In this document: piece by piece, positions 17,834-26,295 of the stretch | Layout of the letters: the number at the start of each line of letters is the position of its first letter | Position numbering within the stretch: the first letter of the stretch is position 1 | From: Melghirimyces profundicolus | GTDB taxonomy: Bacteria; Bacillota; Bacilli; Thermoactinomycetales; DSM-45169 | NCBI RefSeq assembly: GCF_003054245.1 | Contig: NZ_QBKR01000002.1 | Span: 179,486-243,485, forward strand | DNA: 64,000 nucleotides | Reading direction: 5' to 3' | Translations under genes and position numbers: made by a program | The notes under the pieces: generated by a model | The model's input: the letters and a program-made list of their open reading frames with translations, nothing else | What the model was told of the DNA's origin: nothing | Database searches by the model: none

Positions 17834-19093
17834 TCACCTTTCTCTGTTTACTCCCCCGGCGGCTTGTTCCATTCCCAGGGGGGGCAGTCCGGGAGACCGG
17901 CTCAGGGTGTGCCGGGGCAGGCGCACCATCAACAGGGCTCCAGTCAAAAAGAATCCCCCCAGGAAAAGGAAGGCGGCATCCGGAGAAAGCCAGCCGGAGA
18001 TCAGGGCGGCGGAAAAAGAGCCCATGATCTGTCCGAGCACCAGAAAACTGTTGGTCACGCCGATGGCGCTTCCTCTTACCTCTTCCGGTGAGCTCCGGGT
18101 GACTTTCAAAAAAACCGAGGGTAAAAGCGCACTGAAGCAAAAACCCTGTACCAGGCGCAGAGGGAGCAGCCACAGGGGATGATGGACCGCCGTCTGCAAA
18201 CCGACGCAAACCCCGCAGGCAAGGGAGGCGAAGAAGAAATTCCTTTCCGGCGAGGACCGGTCGTTTCGCTTTCCCCACCAGGACCCGCCCAGAAAGGTGG
18301 CGCCCCAGGTGACCGCCTGAAGCCCCCCCACCCACGTGGCGGCATACGCGGGGGAACCGGAAAGATCCCGGACCAGCGGAGCAAACACCACCACGAGACC
18401 GAACACGCCCGCCTTGGCCAGAAAACCGGCCAGAATCAGGGAACGCGTGCTCCGGCTTCCCCACAGTCCCGCGAACACCTGCCGGAGCGGGACGGGCTTT
18501 CTTTTTCGTTCGATGCCCGTCCGGGGTTCCGTGAGCGCCTTGGCGGCCCACAGTCCGCTGATCCCCGTCAATGCGGCCATCAGGAAAAACAGCACCCGGT
18601 ATCCGTACCCGTCGGCCAGCAACCCGCCCAGCAGCGGTCCCGCCAGGGAACCGGCTGCCGTGGCTCCCTGAAAGCTTCCCAAGGTCCGTCCCCGCTTGTC
18701 CGGGGGAGCGTCGGAACCGGCGAAGGCGGCGGCGGCATCCACCACCCCGCCGAAAGCCCCCTGCATCAGCCGGAAAAGGAGAAAAAGCCAGGGAGTCTGG
18801 GCCATCCCCATCAGGAGCATGCTGAGGCAGAGTCCAAACACCGCCCGGACGACCATCCATTTCCTTCCCCACCGGTCCCCGATCTTTCCCCAGAAGGGGG
18901 AAGCGAGGATCAGGGTGAGAGCCGGCGCCGAAAGAGACAAACCGGTCCACCAACGGTTTTCCTCCCCGAACACCCCCAGGGTTTCCAGATAGAAGGGGAG
19001 CAGGGGCACCACCACCGTCAGGCCCGCCGTGGAAATGAACTGCACCCCCCACAGAACCCGGAAGTTCCGCCGTTGTTCCATGCCGGGGTTCAT
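17834..19093 (-). CDS. sbnD: SbnD-like MFS siderophore exporter
   Basis: A 419-residue major facilitator protein with 12 predicted membrane segments. The loop 2-3 motif GKIGDRWGRKWMVV is typical of drug-efflux MFS proteins. SbnD exports staphyloferrin B in S. aureus and is 418 residues long. The ATG starting MNPGMEQRR overlaps the sbnC stop (ATGA) and follows GAGAGG. Without a transporter for re-uptake in the operon this is the only transport gene of the cluster. Confidence 0.87.
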   Translation of the reverse strand: MNPGMEQRRNFRVLWGVQFISTAGLTVVVPLLPFYLETLGVFGEENRWWTGLSLSAPALTLILASPFWGKIGDRWGRKWMVVRAVFGLCLSMLLMGMAQTPWLFLLFRLMQGAFGGVVDAAAAFAGSDAPPDKRGRTLGSFQGATAAGSLAGPLLGGLLADGYGYRVLFFLMAALTGISGLWAAKALTEPRTGIERKRKPVPLRQVFAGLWGSRSTRSLILAGFLAKAGVFGLVVVFAPLVRDLSGSPAYAATWVGGLQAVTWGATFLGGSWWGKRNDRSSPERNFFFASLACGVCVGLQTAVHHPLWLLPLRLVQGFCFSALLPSVFLKVTRSSPEEVRGSAIGVTNSFLVLGQIMGSFSAALISGWLSPDAAFLFLGGFFLTGALLMVRLPRHTLSRSPGLPPLGMEQAAGGVNRER

Positions 19094-20904
19094 CCCCCCA
19101 TCCTCTCCCGTTCCGCCGAACCGGAGAGGGGGTTGGAAATGTACCCTGTCCCCGAGGGCATGCTCCCGCCCCCTGTCCCCTTGCGCTGAAGCAGGGGGGC
19201 GAGGATCTTCTTGAAGGGCCACCGATCCTCCCGGAGGAGCACCCGGCGGAAGACTTCCCGGTGCCGGATCGGCTGCTGCTCCAGGACCGCCTCCACGGAC
19301 GCCCGGATTTGCCGGAAAAACTGTTCTTCCCCGATCCCCCACTTCCGGCTCCAGGCATCGGCGATGGCACCGAGGTTGACCTGGACGCCCAAGGTTTGAA
19401 AATAGGCCAAAAGCGCTTCCGGTGAGGACAGGATCAGGTTGTTGGGGGTTCCCGGCTTCACCGTGTACCGGGGGGGCTTCACCCCCGCCGCTTCCATCCA
19501 GGGAGGATGGATGCGAAGGGTGTCATGATCCCGCAACACGATGCCCTCCGGGGATCCGTTCCGAAAGAGGAGCAGGACATTTTGGCCGTGAACCTCCGGC
19601 ATCACCCCGTGGGAAGCAAATTGGAGGGCCATCTCCACAAAGGGCTCACAGACCGAGCGGAACCGTTCCAGCATCTCCTCCAACCTTCCGTCCGAAAGTC
19701 CCAGACAATCGATTCCCTCCTCCACGGCCAACGCAGACATCGGCACCGGACGGATCCCGGGATCCGCGGTCACGCTTTCGGGATATCGACGGATCTGGGC
19801 CGCCAAATGGCCGGGCCGGTCGCCGAAGGGATCTTCACCGGGCCTACGGAAAACGCACCAATCCCTTTCGTCGCAAAGGTGGACAGAAGTTCCCGGCACC
19901 GGATCTTTCCGGAGAAGGGCCTCCATGGCGGCTTGTGCTTTGGACCCGTTCTCGAGATAGCGTGACGGCAAGATCCGCAGGGCACTCAGGGAACCGATTC
20001 CCAACGCCAGTTTGAGATGGATTCCTTTCCGCCTCCATGGCGCGAGGGTGCGGAGAGAGGAAGTCGCCTGATAACACCCGGTATTCTTTAAAAGGGGAAC
20101 CAGGATGCCCTCTTGGAACTCCCTTTCAAAAAGCGAAGAAATCATTCGTCGGCTCTGCCAGGGATGGACCGGCACCGGGACCCATTCCTTTCGGGAAAGC
20201 CCTTTTTCCCGCATCGCCTCCATCACCCTTTGCTCGCCGAGCAGAACATCCATCCGGTCCCCTTCCCCGCCGATCCGGACAAAGTTCCGTTGGACCGCGA
20301 CCCAATCGATTCCGAAGGAGTTGCCGAATTCCGGACTGTAGTTCCGGTATTCCTCCTCCTCCCAACCGACCTTGGCCCGGGCCGTCGGGTGAAAGGGACG
20401 ATCCCGCATGGAAGCCAACCGTTCCGTCCATCTGAGAGATTCCGGACGGGAAGGTTCTTCCCGGAACCGGTCCCAAGCCTCCAAGGCGAGGGTGGCGTGC
20501 TTTTGAGCCGTCCGGAGCTCCTCGATGAACCCATCCCCGTTGGGTACGGGCTCTTCGCTTTCGAGGAGAAGCTGAAAGACCTCCACCGGCCCCGGATGCC
20601 GTGACCCGCCCTCTCCCTCGAAAACCACGGGGAGACGGCTCAACTCCAGCTGACCCCGGACGGAAGAGAGGACCACTGGAAAACAGAGATTCTTTTCCGG
20701 GAAGAGGGAAATCCGGTATCCGGCTTCCCCTTCCCGAAAGTCCCCCCACTCCGGCAGGGGCTCATGGAAGATTCGACCTTTTTCCTTCAAACCGAACAGG
20801 TTCTCCGCCAACATGGCGTTGATCAGATCCCGGAGAATCCGGTCCCGGATGCGGGAATCTTCCCTTTTCGTCACAGGGGTGCTTCCTTTCCCATCCCGAT
20901 GCAA
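19090..20904 (-). CDS. sbnC: SbnC-like NIS siderophore synthetase (IucA/IucC family)
   Basis: A 604-residue NIS synthetase with HPTARAKVGW (about 170), VPVHPWQSRR, ATSSLRTLAP, MPEVHGQNVLL and LRDHDTLR. SbnC adds 2-oxoglutarate in the last condensation of staphyloferrin B. A TTG start is used (AGGGAGG 9 bases before it); a GTG ten codons later (20874) has AAAGGAAG and is an alternative. The gene follows sbnB after 21 bases. The C-terminal 40 residues are Gly/Ser-rich and poorly conserved. Confidence 0.87.
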   Translation of the reverse strand: MHRDGKGSTPVTKREDSRIRDRILRDLINAMLAENLFGLKEKGRIFHEPLPEWGDFREGEAGYRISLFPEKNLCFPVVLSSVRGQLELSRLPVVFEGEGGSRHPGPVEVFQLLLESEEPVPNGDGFIEELRTAQKHATLALEAWDRFREEPSRPESLRWTERLASMRDRPFHPTARAKVGWEEEEYRNYSPEFGNSFGIDWVAVQRNFVRIGGEGDRMDVLLGEQRVMEAMREKGLSRKEWVPVPVHPWQSRRMISSLFEREFQEGILVPLLKNTGCYQATSSLRTLAPWRRKGIHLKLALGIGSLSALRILPSRYLENGSKAQAAMEALLRKDPVPGTSVHLCDERDWCVFRRPGEDPFGDRPGHLAAQIRRYPESVTADPGIRPVPMSALAVEEGIDCLGLSDGRLEEMLERFRSVCEPFVEMALQFASHGVMPEVHGQNVLLLFRNGSPEGIVLRDHDTLRIHPPWMEAAGVKPPRYTVKPGTPNNLILSSPEALLAYFQTLGVQVNLGAIADAWSRKWGIGEEQFFRQIRASVEAVLEQQPIRHREVFRRVLLREDRWPFKKILAPLLQRKGTGGGSMPSGTGYISNPLSGSAERERMGG

Positions 20905-20925
20905 GGTGACATGCCTCCCTTTCTC

Positions 20926-21954
20926 TCAGTACAGGTCCAGCCAGGTTCCGACTCCTTGTTGAATCGCCTTCTGATAGAGGTCCTGGGCGCAGGCGATGTC
21001 CTCGATCGCCATGCCCATCGGGTTCAGGAGAATGATCTCCTCTTCCGATTCCCGTCCCGGTTTGTCTCCGGAGACGATCTCTCCCAGTTCGGCGTGGAGT
21101 TGTTCGCGGGAGAACCTTCCTTCCAGGACCAGTTGATGAATCACCTTCTTCTCCCGGTTGCTCTGCTCCCAATCGTCCACCACCACTTTGTCCGCCTTCA
21201 GAAAGACCTCTTTGTGCACGTCCATGATGGAAACGTTGCTGATAAAGGCCCCTCTCCTGAGCCATCCGTAGGGGATGTAGGGTTGGTCGGTCACGGTGCA
21301 GGTCACCACCACTTCCCCGGAACGAACCGCTTCCTCGGCGGAACCGGCCGCCCATACCTCCACTTCCGGGTGCCGATCCCGAATGCGGGAGGCGAGATCT
21401 TCCGCTGAATCGGGGGTGAGGTCGTAGAGATGGACCCGGCGGATTGCCGGAAACTGCTCCAGCAGGGAGAACACCTGCATGCGGGCAATCACCCCGCATC
21501 CGATCAAGGTCAGATCCTCAAATCCCTCCTTGGCCAGACACCGGGCCGCCGCCACCGTCACGGCAGCCGTCCGCATCCCGCTGATCAGTCCCCCTTCCAT
21601 CACGGCCAGCGGAAAGTTGGTTTCCGGATCGTTCAACACCACCAACGCGCTGGCCCGGTCCAGGCCCCTCCGTGTGGGGTTGTCGTGTTTGCTTCCCACC
21701 CATTTCAGCCCGGAAATCGCCGGTTCCCCCAGGTGGGCGGGCATGGCGATAATCCGGTCGGCGATGTGGCCCTCCGCCCCCGAAGCCCGGAGGTAAGGTT
21801 TTAAAGGCTGAACGAACTCCCCGCGCGCGTGGAGGGTCAACGCTCGCTCCACGGCCCCGACGTACAGGTCCGAACGGTCTCCCCCCAACCGGAACAGATC
21901 GCTTCGGCTCAGATACAAAATCCGGGGATCATTCCCGCTTTTTTGAATCTCCAT
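20926..21954 (-). CDS. sbnB: SbnB-like N-(2-amino-2-carboxyethyl)-L-glutamate dehydrogenase
   Basis: A 342-residue protein of the ornithine cyclodeaminase/mu-crystallin family. The Rossmann motif GCGVIARMQ (about 175) and the substrate stretch SGLKWVGSKHDNP are clear. In the sbn pathway it uses NAD+ to oxidise and hydrolyse ACEGA into L-2,3-diaminopropionate and 2-oxoglutarate; both products are used by the NIS synthetases of the same operon. It starts 6 bases after sbnA. A true ornithine cyclodeaminase is excluded by the neighbours. Confidence 0.9.
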   Translation of the reverse strand: MEIQKSGNDPRILYLSRSDLFRLGGDRSDLYVGAVERALTLHARGEFVQPLKPYLRASGAEGHIADRIIAMPAHLGEPAISGLKWVGSKHDNPTRRGLDRASALVVLNDPETNFPLAVMEGGLISGMRTAAVTVAAARCLAKEGFEDLTLIGCGVIARMQVFSLLEQFPAIRRVHLYDLTPDSAEDLASRIRDRHPEVEVWAAGSAEEAVRSGEVVVTCTVTDQPYIPYGWLRRGAFISNVSIMDVHKEVFLKADKVVVDDWEQSNREKKVIHQLVLEGRFSREQLHAELGEIVSGDKPGRESEEEIILLNPMGMAIEDIACAQDLYQKAIQQGVGTWLDLY

Positions 21955-21960
21955 CCGATC

Positions 21961-22986
21961 CTACACCCTTTCTCCCATGATCGATGTCCGCTCTTCCTCC
22001 TGCCCTGCGGCCAGACGGTCCACCCAATCATCGTTGTACACCAGATCGAGATAACGGTCTCCCCTGTCGGGAAACAGGGTGAGAATCCGGCACGGACGGG
22101 GCAGCTTCCCCAGGGTCTTCCGAATGGCGGCCACCACGGAACCCGAGGATCCGCCGGCGAAAATTCCCTCCCGCTCGAGAAGCTCCCGGCACCCCCGGGC
22201 GGCCTCCCGGTCATCGACATGGACCACCTCATCGATTTCCTCCGGAGAAAACAGCTCGGGAACCCTGCTGGCCCCGATTCCCGGAAGTTCCCGCTTGCCC
22301 GGGGGGCCTCCGAACAGAACCGAACCCACCGCATCCACGGCGACCACCCGGATGGAAGGAAAATGCTCCCGCAGACGCCGGGCACAGCCCAGAAGGCTTC
22401 CGGTGGTGCTCACCGCGGCAAAAAACACATCCACCGGTCGGTCCAGTTGGTCCGCCATCTCGGCGGCAGTCCCGTGGTAATGGGCTTTCCAGTTGTTCTC
22501 ATTGGCGTATTGGTTGATCCAGAAACTGTCAGGGATGGTATGTAACAACTCTTTCACCCGGCGGATGCGGGAATCCAGGTACCCTCCGTTTTTATCGGGC
22601 TCCCGGACCATCTCCACCCCGGCTCCCAACCGCCGGAGGATCCGGATATGGGTGGCCGTGGTCTTGGGATCGACCACACAGGTGAAAGAGAGACCCAGCA
22701 CGCGTGCCGCCATGGCGACGGCGATCCCCAGGTTGCCGGAACTGCTTTCGATCAGATGGGAACCGGGACGGATCTTTCCTTCCCGCATCCCCTGTTGGAT
22801 CATGTAACGCGCCGTCCGGTCTTTCATGCTGCCTCCCGGGTTCATCAATTCCATCTTGGACATCACTTGAACCCCGGGCTCCGGAAACAAGCGGTCGAGG
22901 GAAACCAACGGTGTATGGCCCACACATTCCAGTACGGAACGTTTTACTCCGCGGCTTTCCACCTTCAGGTCGACCAAGTTGCACAC
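21961..22986 (-). CDS. sbnA: SbnA-like N-(2-amino-2-carboxyethyl)-L-glutamate synthase (PLP)
   Basis: A 341-residue fold-type II PLP enzyme of the cysteine synthase group. The PLP lysine lies in MNPGGSMKDR, followed by SSSGNLGIA, the phosphate loop STTGS and the C-terminal ILTLFPDRGDRYLDLVY. It also has ELPGIGASRVPE, all as in staphylococcal SbnA. It joins O-phospho-L-serine and L-glutamate to ACEGA. The GTG start given has its AAAGGGG site directly abutting; a TTG three codons later (22977) is better spaced and may be the true start. First gene of the operon, behind tandem Fur boxes. Confidence 0.9.
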   Translation of the reverse strand: MCNLVDLKVESRGVKRSVLECVGHTPLVSLDRLFPEPGVQVMSKMELMNPGGSMKDRTARYMIQQGMREGKIRPGSHLIESSSGNLGIAVAMAARVLGLSFTCVVDPKTTATHIRILRRLGAGVEMVREPDKNGGYLDSRIRRVKELLHTIPDSFWINQYANENNWKAHYHGTAAEMADQLDRPVDVFFAAVSTTGSLLGCARRLREHFPSIRVVAVDAVGSVLFGGPPGKRELPGIGASRVPELFSPEEIDEVVHVDDREAARGCRELLEREGIFAGGSSGSVVAAIRKTLGKLPRPCRILTLFPDRGDRYLDLVYNDDWVDRLAAGQEEERTSIMGERV

Positions 22987-22996
22987 CCCTTTGATT

Positions 22997-23015
22997 GAAA
23001 ATGATTATCATTTAT
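22997..23015. promoter_or_regulatory. Fur box 1, downstream of the sbn transcription start
   Basis: Contains the perfect 7-1-7 palindrome AAATGATTATCATTT (22999-23013), which matches the Fur consensus in nearly every position. It lies between the predicted start of transcription and sbnA. Confidence 0.88.
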
Positions 23016-23025
23016 CTCGTGTCCC

Positions 23026-23054
23026 AATGTAATTGATAATCATTTTCAAGTCAA
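23026..23054 (-). promoter_or_regulatory. sbn operon promoter overlapped by Fur box 2
   Basis: The -35 box TTGACT (23054-23049) and -10 box TACATT (23031-23026) have a 17-base spacer. The spacer is filled by a second Fur site, AATTGATAATCATTT at 23031-23045. Iron-loaded Fur would block polymerase binding, so the whole operon should be on only when iron is scarce. Confidence 0.8.
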
Positions 23055-23196
23055 CCCTTTTTATAAAATTCCTGAATCATCAATGAAATTCCTGAAGATC
23101 TTCATTTGCTGATTTTGTTTTCGTCAGCTTCCGGATACGCTTCCCCTGGATGTCCATCGGTTGGAAAAAGTGAACCCGACTTGGTCAACCCAAAGC

Positions 23197-23228
23197 AAAA
23201 AAACGACCCGAAATGCCTATTCGGGTCG
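23197..23228 (-). terminator. Terminator of the gamma-glutamyltransferase-like gene
   Basis: CGACCCGAA and TTCGGGTCG (9 bp) enclose 7 bases and are followed on the minus strand by seven T. It lies about 45 bases after the stop codon. Confidence 0.9.
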
Positions 23229-23272
23229 CACACGATTCCGTCTTCAGTTGGATCCATTTCAGACTCTTCTTT

Positions 23273-24877
23273 TTACCATGCGGCGATGGACCCGTCGGTC
23301 CGGGGTTCCGTTCCGCCGGCCAGGACACCGTCTTCCCCCCGCCAGATGATCTGCCCCCGTCCGAAACCGCCCGGGTCGGTGGCGATGCGGATGTCGTGGC
23401 CCCGGCGGATCAGCTCCTGCACGATGGCATCGGGAACCCCCCGTTCCACTTCCACGGTCTTCCCTTCCACCCAGCGCCAGCGGGGGGCATCCAGGGCGGA
23501 CTGGGGATTGAGACCGAAATCAACGGTGTTCATCACCACCTGGAGATGGCCCTGAGGTTGCATGTACCCCCCCATCACCCCGAAGGGGCCCACCGGCCGC
23601 CCTTCCCGGGTGAGAAAGCCCGGGATGATGGTATGATACGTCCGCTTCCCCGGTTCCAGGGCATTGGCGTGATCCGGGTCCAGAGAAAAGGTATATCCCC
23701 GGTTTTGCAGACTGATCCCCGTTCCCGGTACGACCAAACCGGATCCGAAGCCCATGAAGTTGCTCTGGATGAAGGAAACCTGGTTCCCCTCCCCGTCGGT
23801 GGCGGCCAGATAAACCGTCCCGCCCGGCCGGGGGCTTCCGGCGGAGGGCAGTCGGGCCGAATCCCCGATCAGGCGTCTGCGTTCCTCCGCATACCGATCC
23901 GACAAAAGCGCTTCCACGGAGTACGGCATCCGCTCCCTTTCCGTGATGTAGGCCTCCCCGTCGGCGAAGGCCAGCTTCATCGCCTCGATCTGGCGGTGAT
24001 AGGTCGCCGCCGTCTCCCGCTCCCCGAAGTCGAACGCTTTCAGGAGGTTCAAGGCCATCAGGGCCACCAGCCCCTGGCCGTTGGGCGGGATCTCCCACAC
24101 TTCATACCCCCGGTACCGGATATGAATGGGGTCCACCCACTCCGGGCGGAACGCTTCCAAGTCTTCTTTTCGCAAGAATCCGCCGTGCTCCCGCGCGAAG
24201 CGATCCATTTTCTCCGCCAGGTCCCCCCGGTAAAAGGAATCCGCCCCGGTTTCGGCGATGGAAGTTAACGTTCGGGCATGGTCCGGCGACCGCCACACCT
24301 CCCCCGCCCGGGGAGCCCGCCCTTCCGGGGTGAAGGTGCGGAACCAGGATTCAAACTCGGGACCGTCCAATGGACGGAAAACCGCAGCTCCTTTCTCCCA
24401 GTATTTGGCCAAAACCGGGGTCAGCGGATATCCCTCTTCGGCGTAACGGACAGCGGGTTCCAACACCGCGGTCAGGGAAAGCTTGCCGAAGCGGCGGGAC
24501 AGCTCCGCCCAGGCCGCCGGTGCGCCCGGCACCGTCACCGGCAGCCAGCCGAACCGGGGGATCCGCTCGTGACCCGCTTTCCGGACTCCATCGATGGAGA
24601 TCCCACGGGGGGCCGGGCCGCTGGCGTTCAATCCATGGAGTTTTCCCCCGGTCCAGACCAAAGCGAAGGCGTCCCCCCCGATTCCGTTGGAAGTGGGTTC
24701 CAGCACCGTGAGGGCCGCTGCCGTGGCGATGGCGGCATCCACGGCGTTGCCTCCTTTCTTCAGCATGTCCAGTCCGGCTTGGGCCGCGAGGGGTTGAGAC
24801 GTGGCCACCATCCCTTTTTTGGCGTAAACGGTGGTGCGTTGTGAAGGATAGGGTTGATGCAAAGGATGAAACTGCAT
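23273..24877 (-). CDS. ggt: Gamma-glutamyltransferase-family protein, YwrD-like, cytoplasmic
   Basis: A 534-residue Ntn-hydrolase of the GGT family. The self-cleavage site and new N-terminal threonine should be in PGGTVYLAATDGEGN, with the small-subunit oxyanion segment GVMGGYMQPQGH near the end. No signal peptide is visible (start MQFHPLHQPYP), unlike secreted GGT, which fits the Bacillus subtilis YwrD type. Start ATG follows GGGAGG. Family members hydrolyse or transfer gamma-glutamyl groups. It lies downstream of the Lrp regulator, peptide transporter and paired chromate transporters, so a role on imported gamma-glutamyl peptides such as glutathione is a reasonable guess. A repeat copy separates it from the transporter genes. 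Confidence 0.88.
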   Translation of the reverse strand: MQFHPLHQPYPSQRTTVYAKKGMVATSQPLAAQAGLDMLKKGGNAVDAAIATAAALTVLEPTSNGIGGDAFALVWTGGKLHGLNASGPAPRGISIDGVRKAGHERIPRFGWLPVTVPGAPAAWAELSRRFGKLSLTAVLEPAVRYAEEGYPLTPVLAKYWEKGAAVFRPLDGPEFESWFRTFTPEGRAPRAGEVWRSPDHARTLTSIAETGADSFYRGDLAEKMDRFAREHGGFLRKEDLEAFRPEWVDPIHIRYRGYEVWEIPPNGQGLVALMALNLLKAFDFGERETAATYHRQIEAMKLAFADGEAYITERERMPYSVEALLSDRYAEERRRLIGDSARLPSAGSPRPGGTVYLAATDGEGNQVSFIQSNFMGFGSGLVVPGTGISLQNRGYTFSLDPDHANALEPGKRTYHTIIPGFLTREGRPVGPFGVMGGYMQPQGHLQVVMNTVDFGLNPQSALDAPRWRWVEGKTVEVERGVPDAIVQELIRRGHDIRIATDPGGFGRGQIIWRGEDGVLAGGTEPRTDGSIAAW

Positions 24878-24940
24878 GTTGAACCTCCCATTCGATAGGC
24901 CGTGTTCTCCCGTCTCTCTCCGGGCGAATTGTAAGAACAT

Positions 24941-25136
24941 GGAATTATTGTGAAAAAGTGAGCGGCGGCATTTACCCGAGGTCCGCTCCGAATCTTCCTG
25001 CTGCGGCAAGGGCCAACGCCTGCGGATGCAACACAGAGAAGCTTTTGCCCCTGAACGCCCTTGCCGGCTGATTCTCCGCCGGGGAGGGTAAACGCTTCCC
25101 TTCTTCTGAACCTGACAATCGATCCCAACGCTTCCA
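24941..25136. repeat. Dispersed intergenic repeat, copy 1 (about 196 bp)
   Basis: Starts GGAATTATTGTGAAAAAGTG and ends AACGCTTCCAG. It shares the left module (GTGAAAAAGTGAGCGGC), a middle module (GATGCAACACAGAGAAGC to CTGATTCTCCGCCGG) and the right module (GGTAAACGCTTCCC) with copy 2 at 33904, but lacks about 90 bases of it. No reading frame is conserved. It separates chrA and ggt. Confidence 0.8.
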
Positions 25137-25145
25137 GGCTTTCTG

Positions 25146-25676
25146 TTATCCCAGCAAAACAAAACCGTAGACGAGGGAGCCGGCGATCACCCAGGCGGGG
25201 TGAATCCCCCATTTCTCCAGCAGAAGCAGGCTGAGAAGGGAAAGTGCCGCCGTCTGAAAAACCCCCACCTGGTTCCATGAACTTTCGAAAAACTCCAGAG
25301 CGATCATCGCCAGCAGAACCCCCACCACCGGCCGGATCAGAGTGGTCATCCGCTGGATTTTCGGGGAATGACGATACTTGTAAAGCAGTACCAGCAGAAG
25401 GATCATCGCCACCAACGACGGCCCGACCGTGGCCAACAGGGCCACGGCGGCCCCCAGGGGTCCTGCGACTTCATACCCGATGAACCCGGCCATCTTCGTG
25501 GCAATCGGTCCGGGCAGGGCATTTCCCAAAGCCAGAACATCCCCGAATTCCTCAAGGGTCAGCCAATGATACCGATGGACCACTTCGTGCTGGATCAGGG
25601 GAATGCTGGCAGGACCGCCGCCGTAGCCAACGATTCCGGGGATGAAAAAGGCCCAAAAGAGTTTCCAGTAGATCAC
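25146..25676 (-). CDS. Chromate transporter, short-chain type, second partner
   Basis: A 176-residue membrane protein with one CHR domain. The family signature GYGGGPASIPLIQHEVV is at the N-terminus and LGNALPGPIATKMAGFIGY follows. Short CHR proteins work in pairs coded by adjacent genes with opposite membrane topology and export chromate, possibly in exchange for sulfate. A GTG start is used because AAAGGGG lies 7 bases upstream; it begins 4 bases after the partner's stop. The pair corresponds to YwrB/YwrA of B. subtilis. Confidence 0.87.
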   Translation of the reverse strand: MIYWKLFWAFFIPGIVGYGGGPASIPLIQHEVVHRYHWLTLEEFGDVLALGNALPGPIATKMAGFIGYEVAGPLGAAVALLATVGPSLVAMILLLVLLYKYRHSPKIQRMTTLIRPVVGVLLAMIALEFFESSWNQVGVFQTAALSLLSLLLLEKWGIHPAWVIAGSLVYGFVLLG

Positions 25677-25680
25677 CCGC

Positions 25681-26268
25681 TCAACCCCTTTCCTCCCCGC
25701 CGGCGGAGGCTTCTCCATCCGGGGGCGTGGTTCCCTCTTTACCGCCGGTGACCAGTGCCAGGATCAGCAGCGCCCCAATCACCAACGCCGGGTGAGTATC
25801 GAAAAAAAGAGCGAGGGCGGTAACCCCGGCGATGGCAACGGTCCCGGCCCCTTTTTGTTCTCCCCAGGATTTTTTGAAAAAGGAGTAGGCAAGCACCGTG
25901 AGCATAACCGCCACCACCGGCCGGACCGCGGCTGTCATCCCCTGGACCCGGGGGGAATCTTTGTAAGCCATCAAAAACCCGAGCAAAAAAATCATGATCA
26001 GCACTGTCGGCAACACCATCGCGGCAACCCCCACCAAGCACCCTTTGATGCCGGAGACGCGGTATCCGATGTAACCGGCCATTTTGGTGGCGATGGGACC
26101 GGGAAGCGCATTCCCCAGAGCGAGGACATCGCTGAATTCTTCGTCATTCATCCATTTGTACTTTTTCACCACTTCTCCGTGGACGAGGGGGATCGAGGAA
26201 GGCCCTCCTCCATACCCCAGCATGCCCACGCGGAAAAAGGCGAGGAAAATCTGCCACAACCGTTTCAT
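25681..26268 (-). CDS. Chromate transporter, short-chain type, first partner
   Basis: A 195-residue membrane protein with one CHR domain (GYGGGPSSIPLVHGEVV, LGNALPGPIATKMAGYIGY) and a charged C-terminal tail rich in Gly and Glu. It forms the paired short-chain transporter with the next gene. It follows the oligopeptide ATPase gene by 27 bases on the same strand and is likely part of the Lrp-controlled operon. Whether chromate or another anion is the natural substrate is unknown. Confidence 0.87.
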   Translation of the reverse strand: MKRLWQIFLAFFRVGMLGYGGGPSSIPLVHGEVVKKYKWMNDEEFSDVLALGNALPGPIATKMAGYIGYRVSGIKGCLVGVAAMVLPTVLIMIFLLGFLMAYKDSPRVQGMTAAVRPVVAVMLTVLAYSFFKKSWGEQKGAGTVAIAGVTALALFFDTHPALVIGALLILALVTGGKEGTTPPDGEASAGGEERG

Positions 26269-26295
26269 CGTCCCATCCTCTCCTCCGGGTCACCT

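Noticed and set aside
16044..19370. A continuous 1108-codon minus-strand frame across sbnE and sbnD
   Set aside because: Only the 3' half (sbnE) has homology and a ribosome site; the upstream part is Gly/Pro/Arg-rich and lies in a different frame over the MFS gene.
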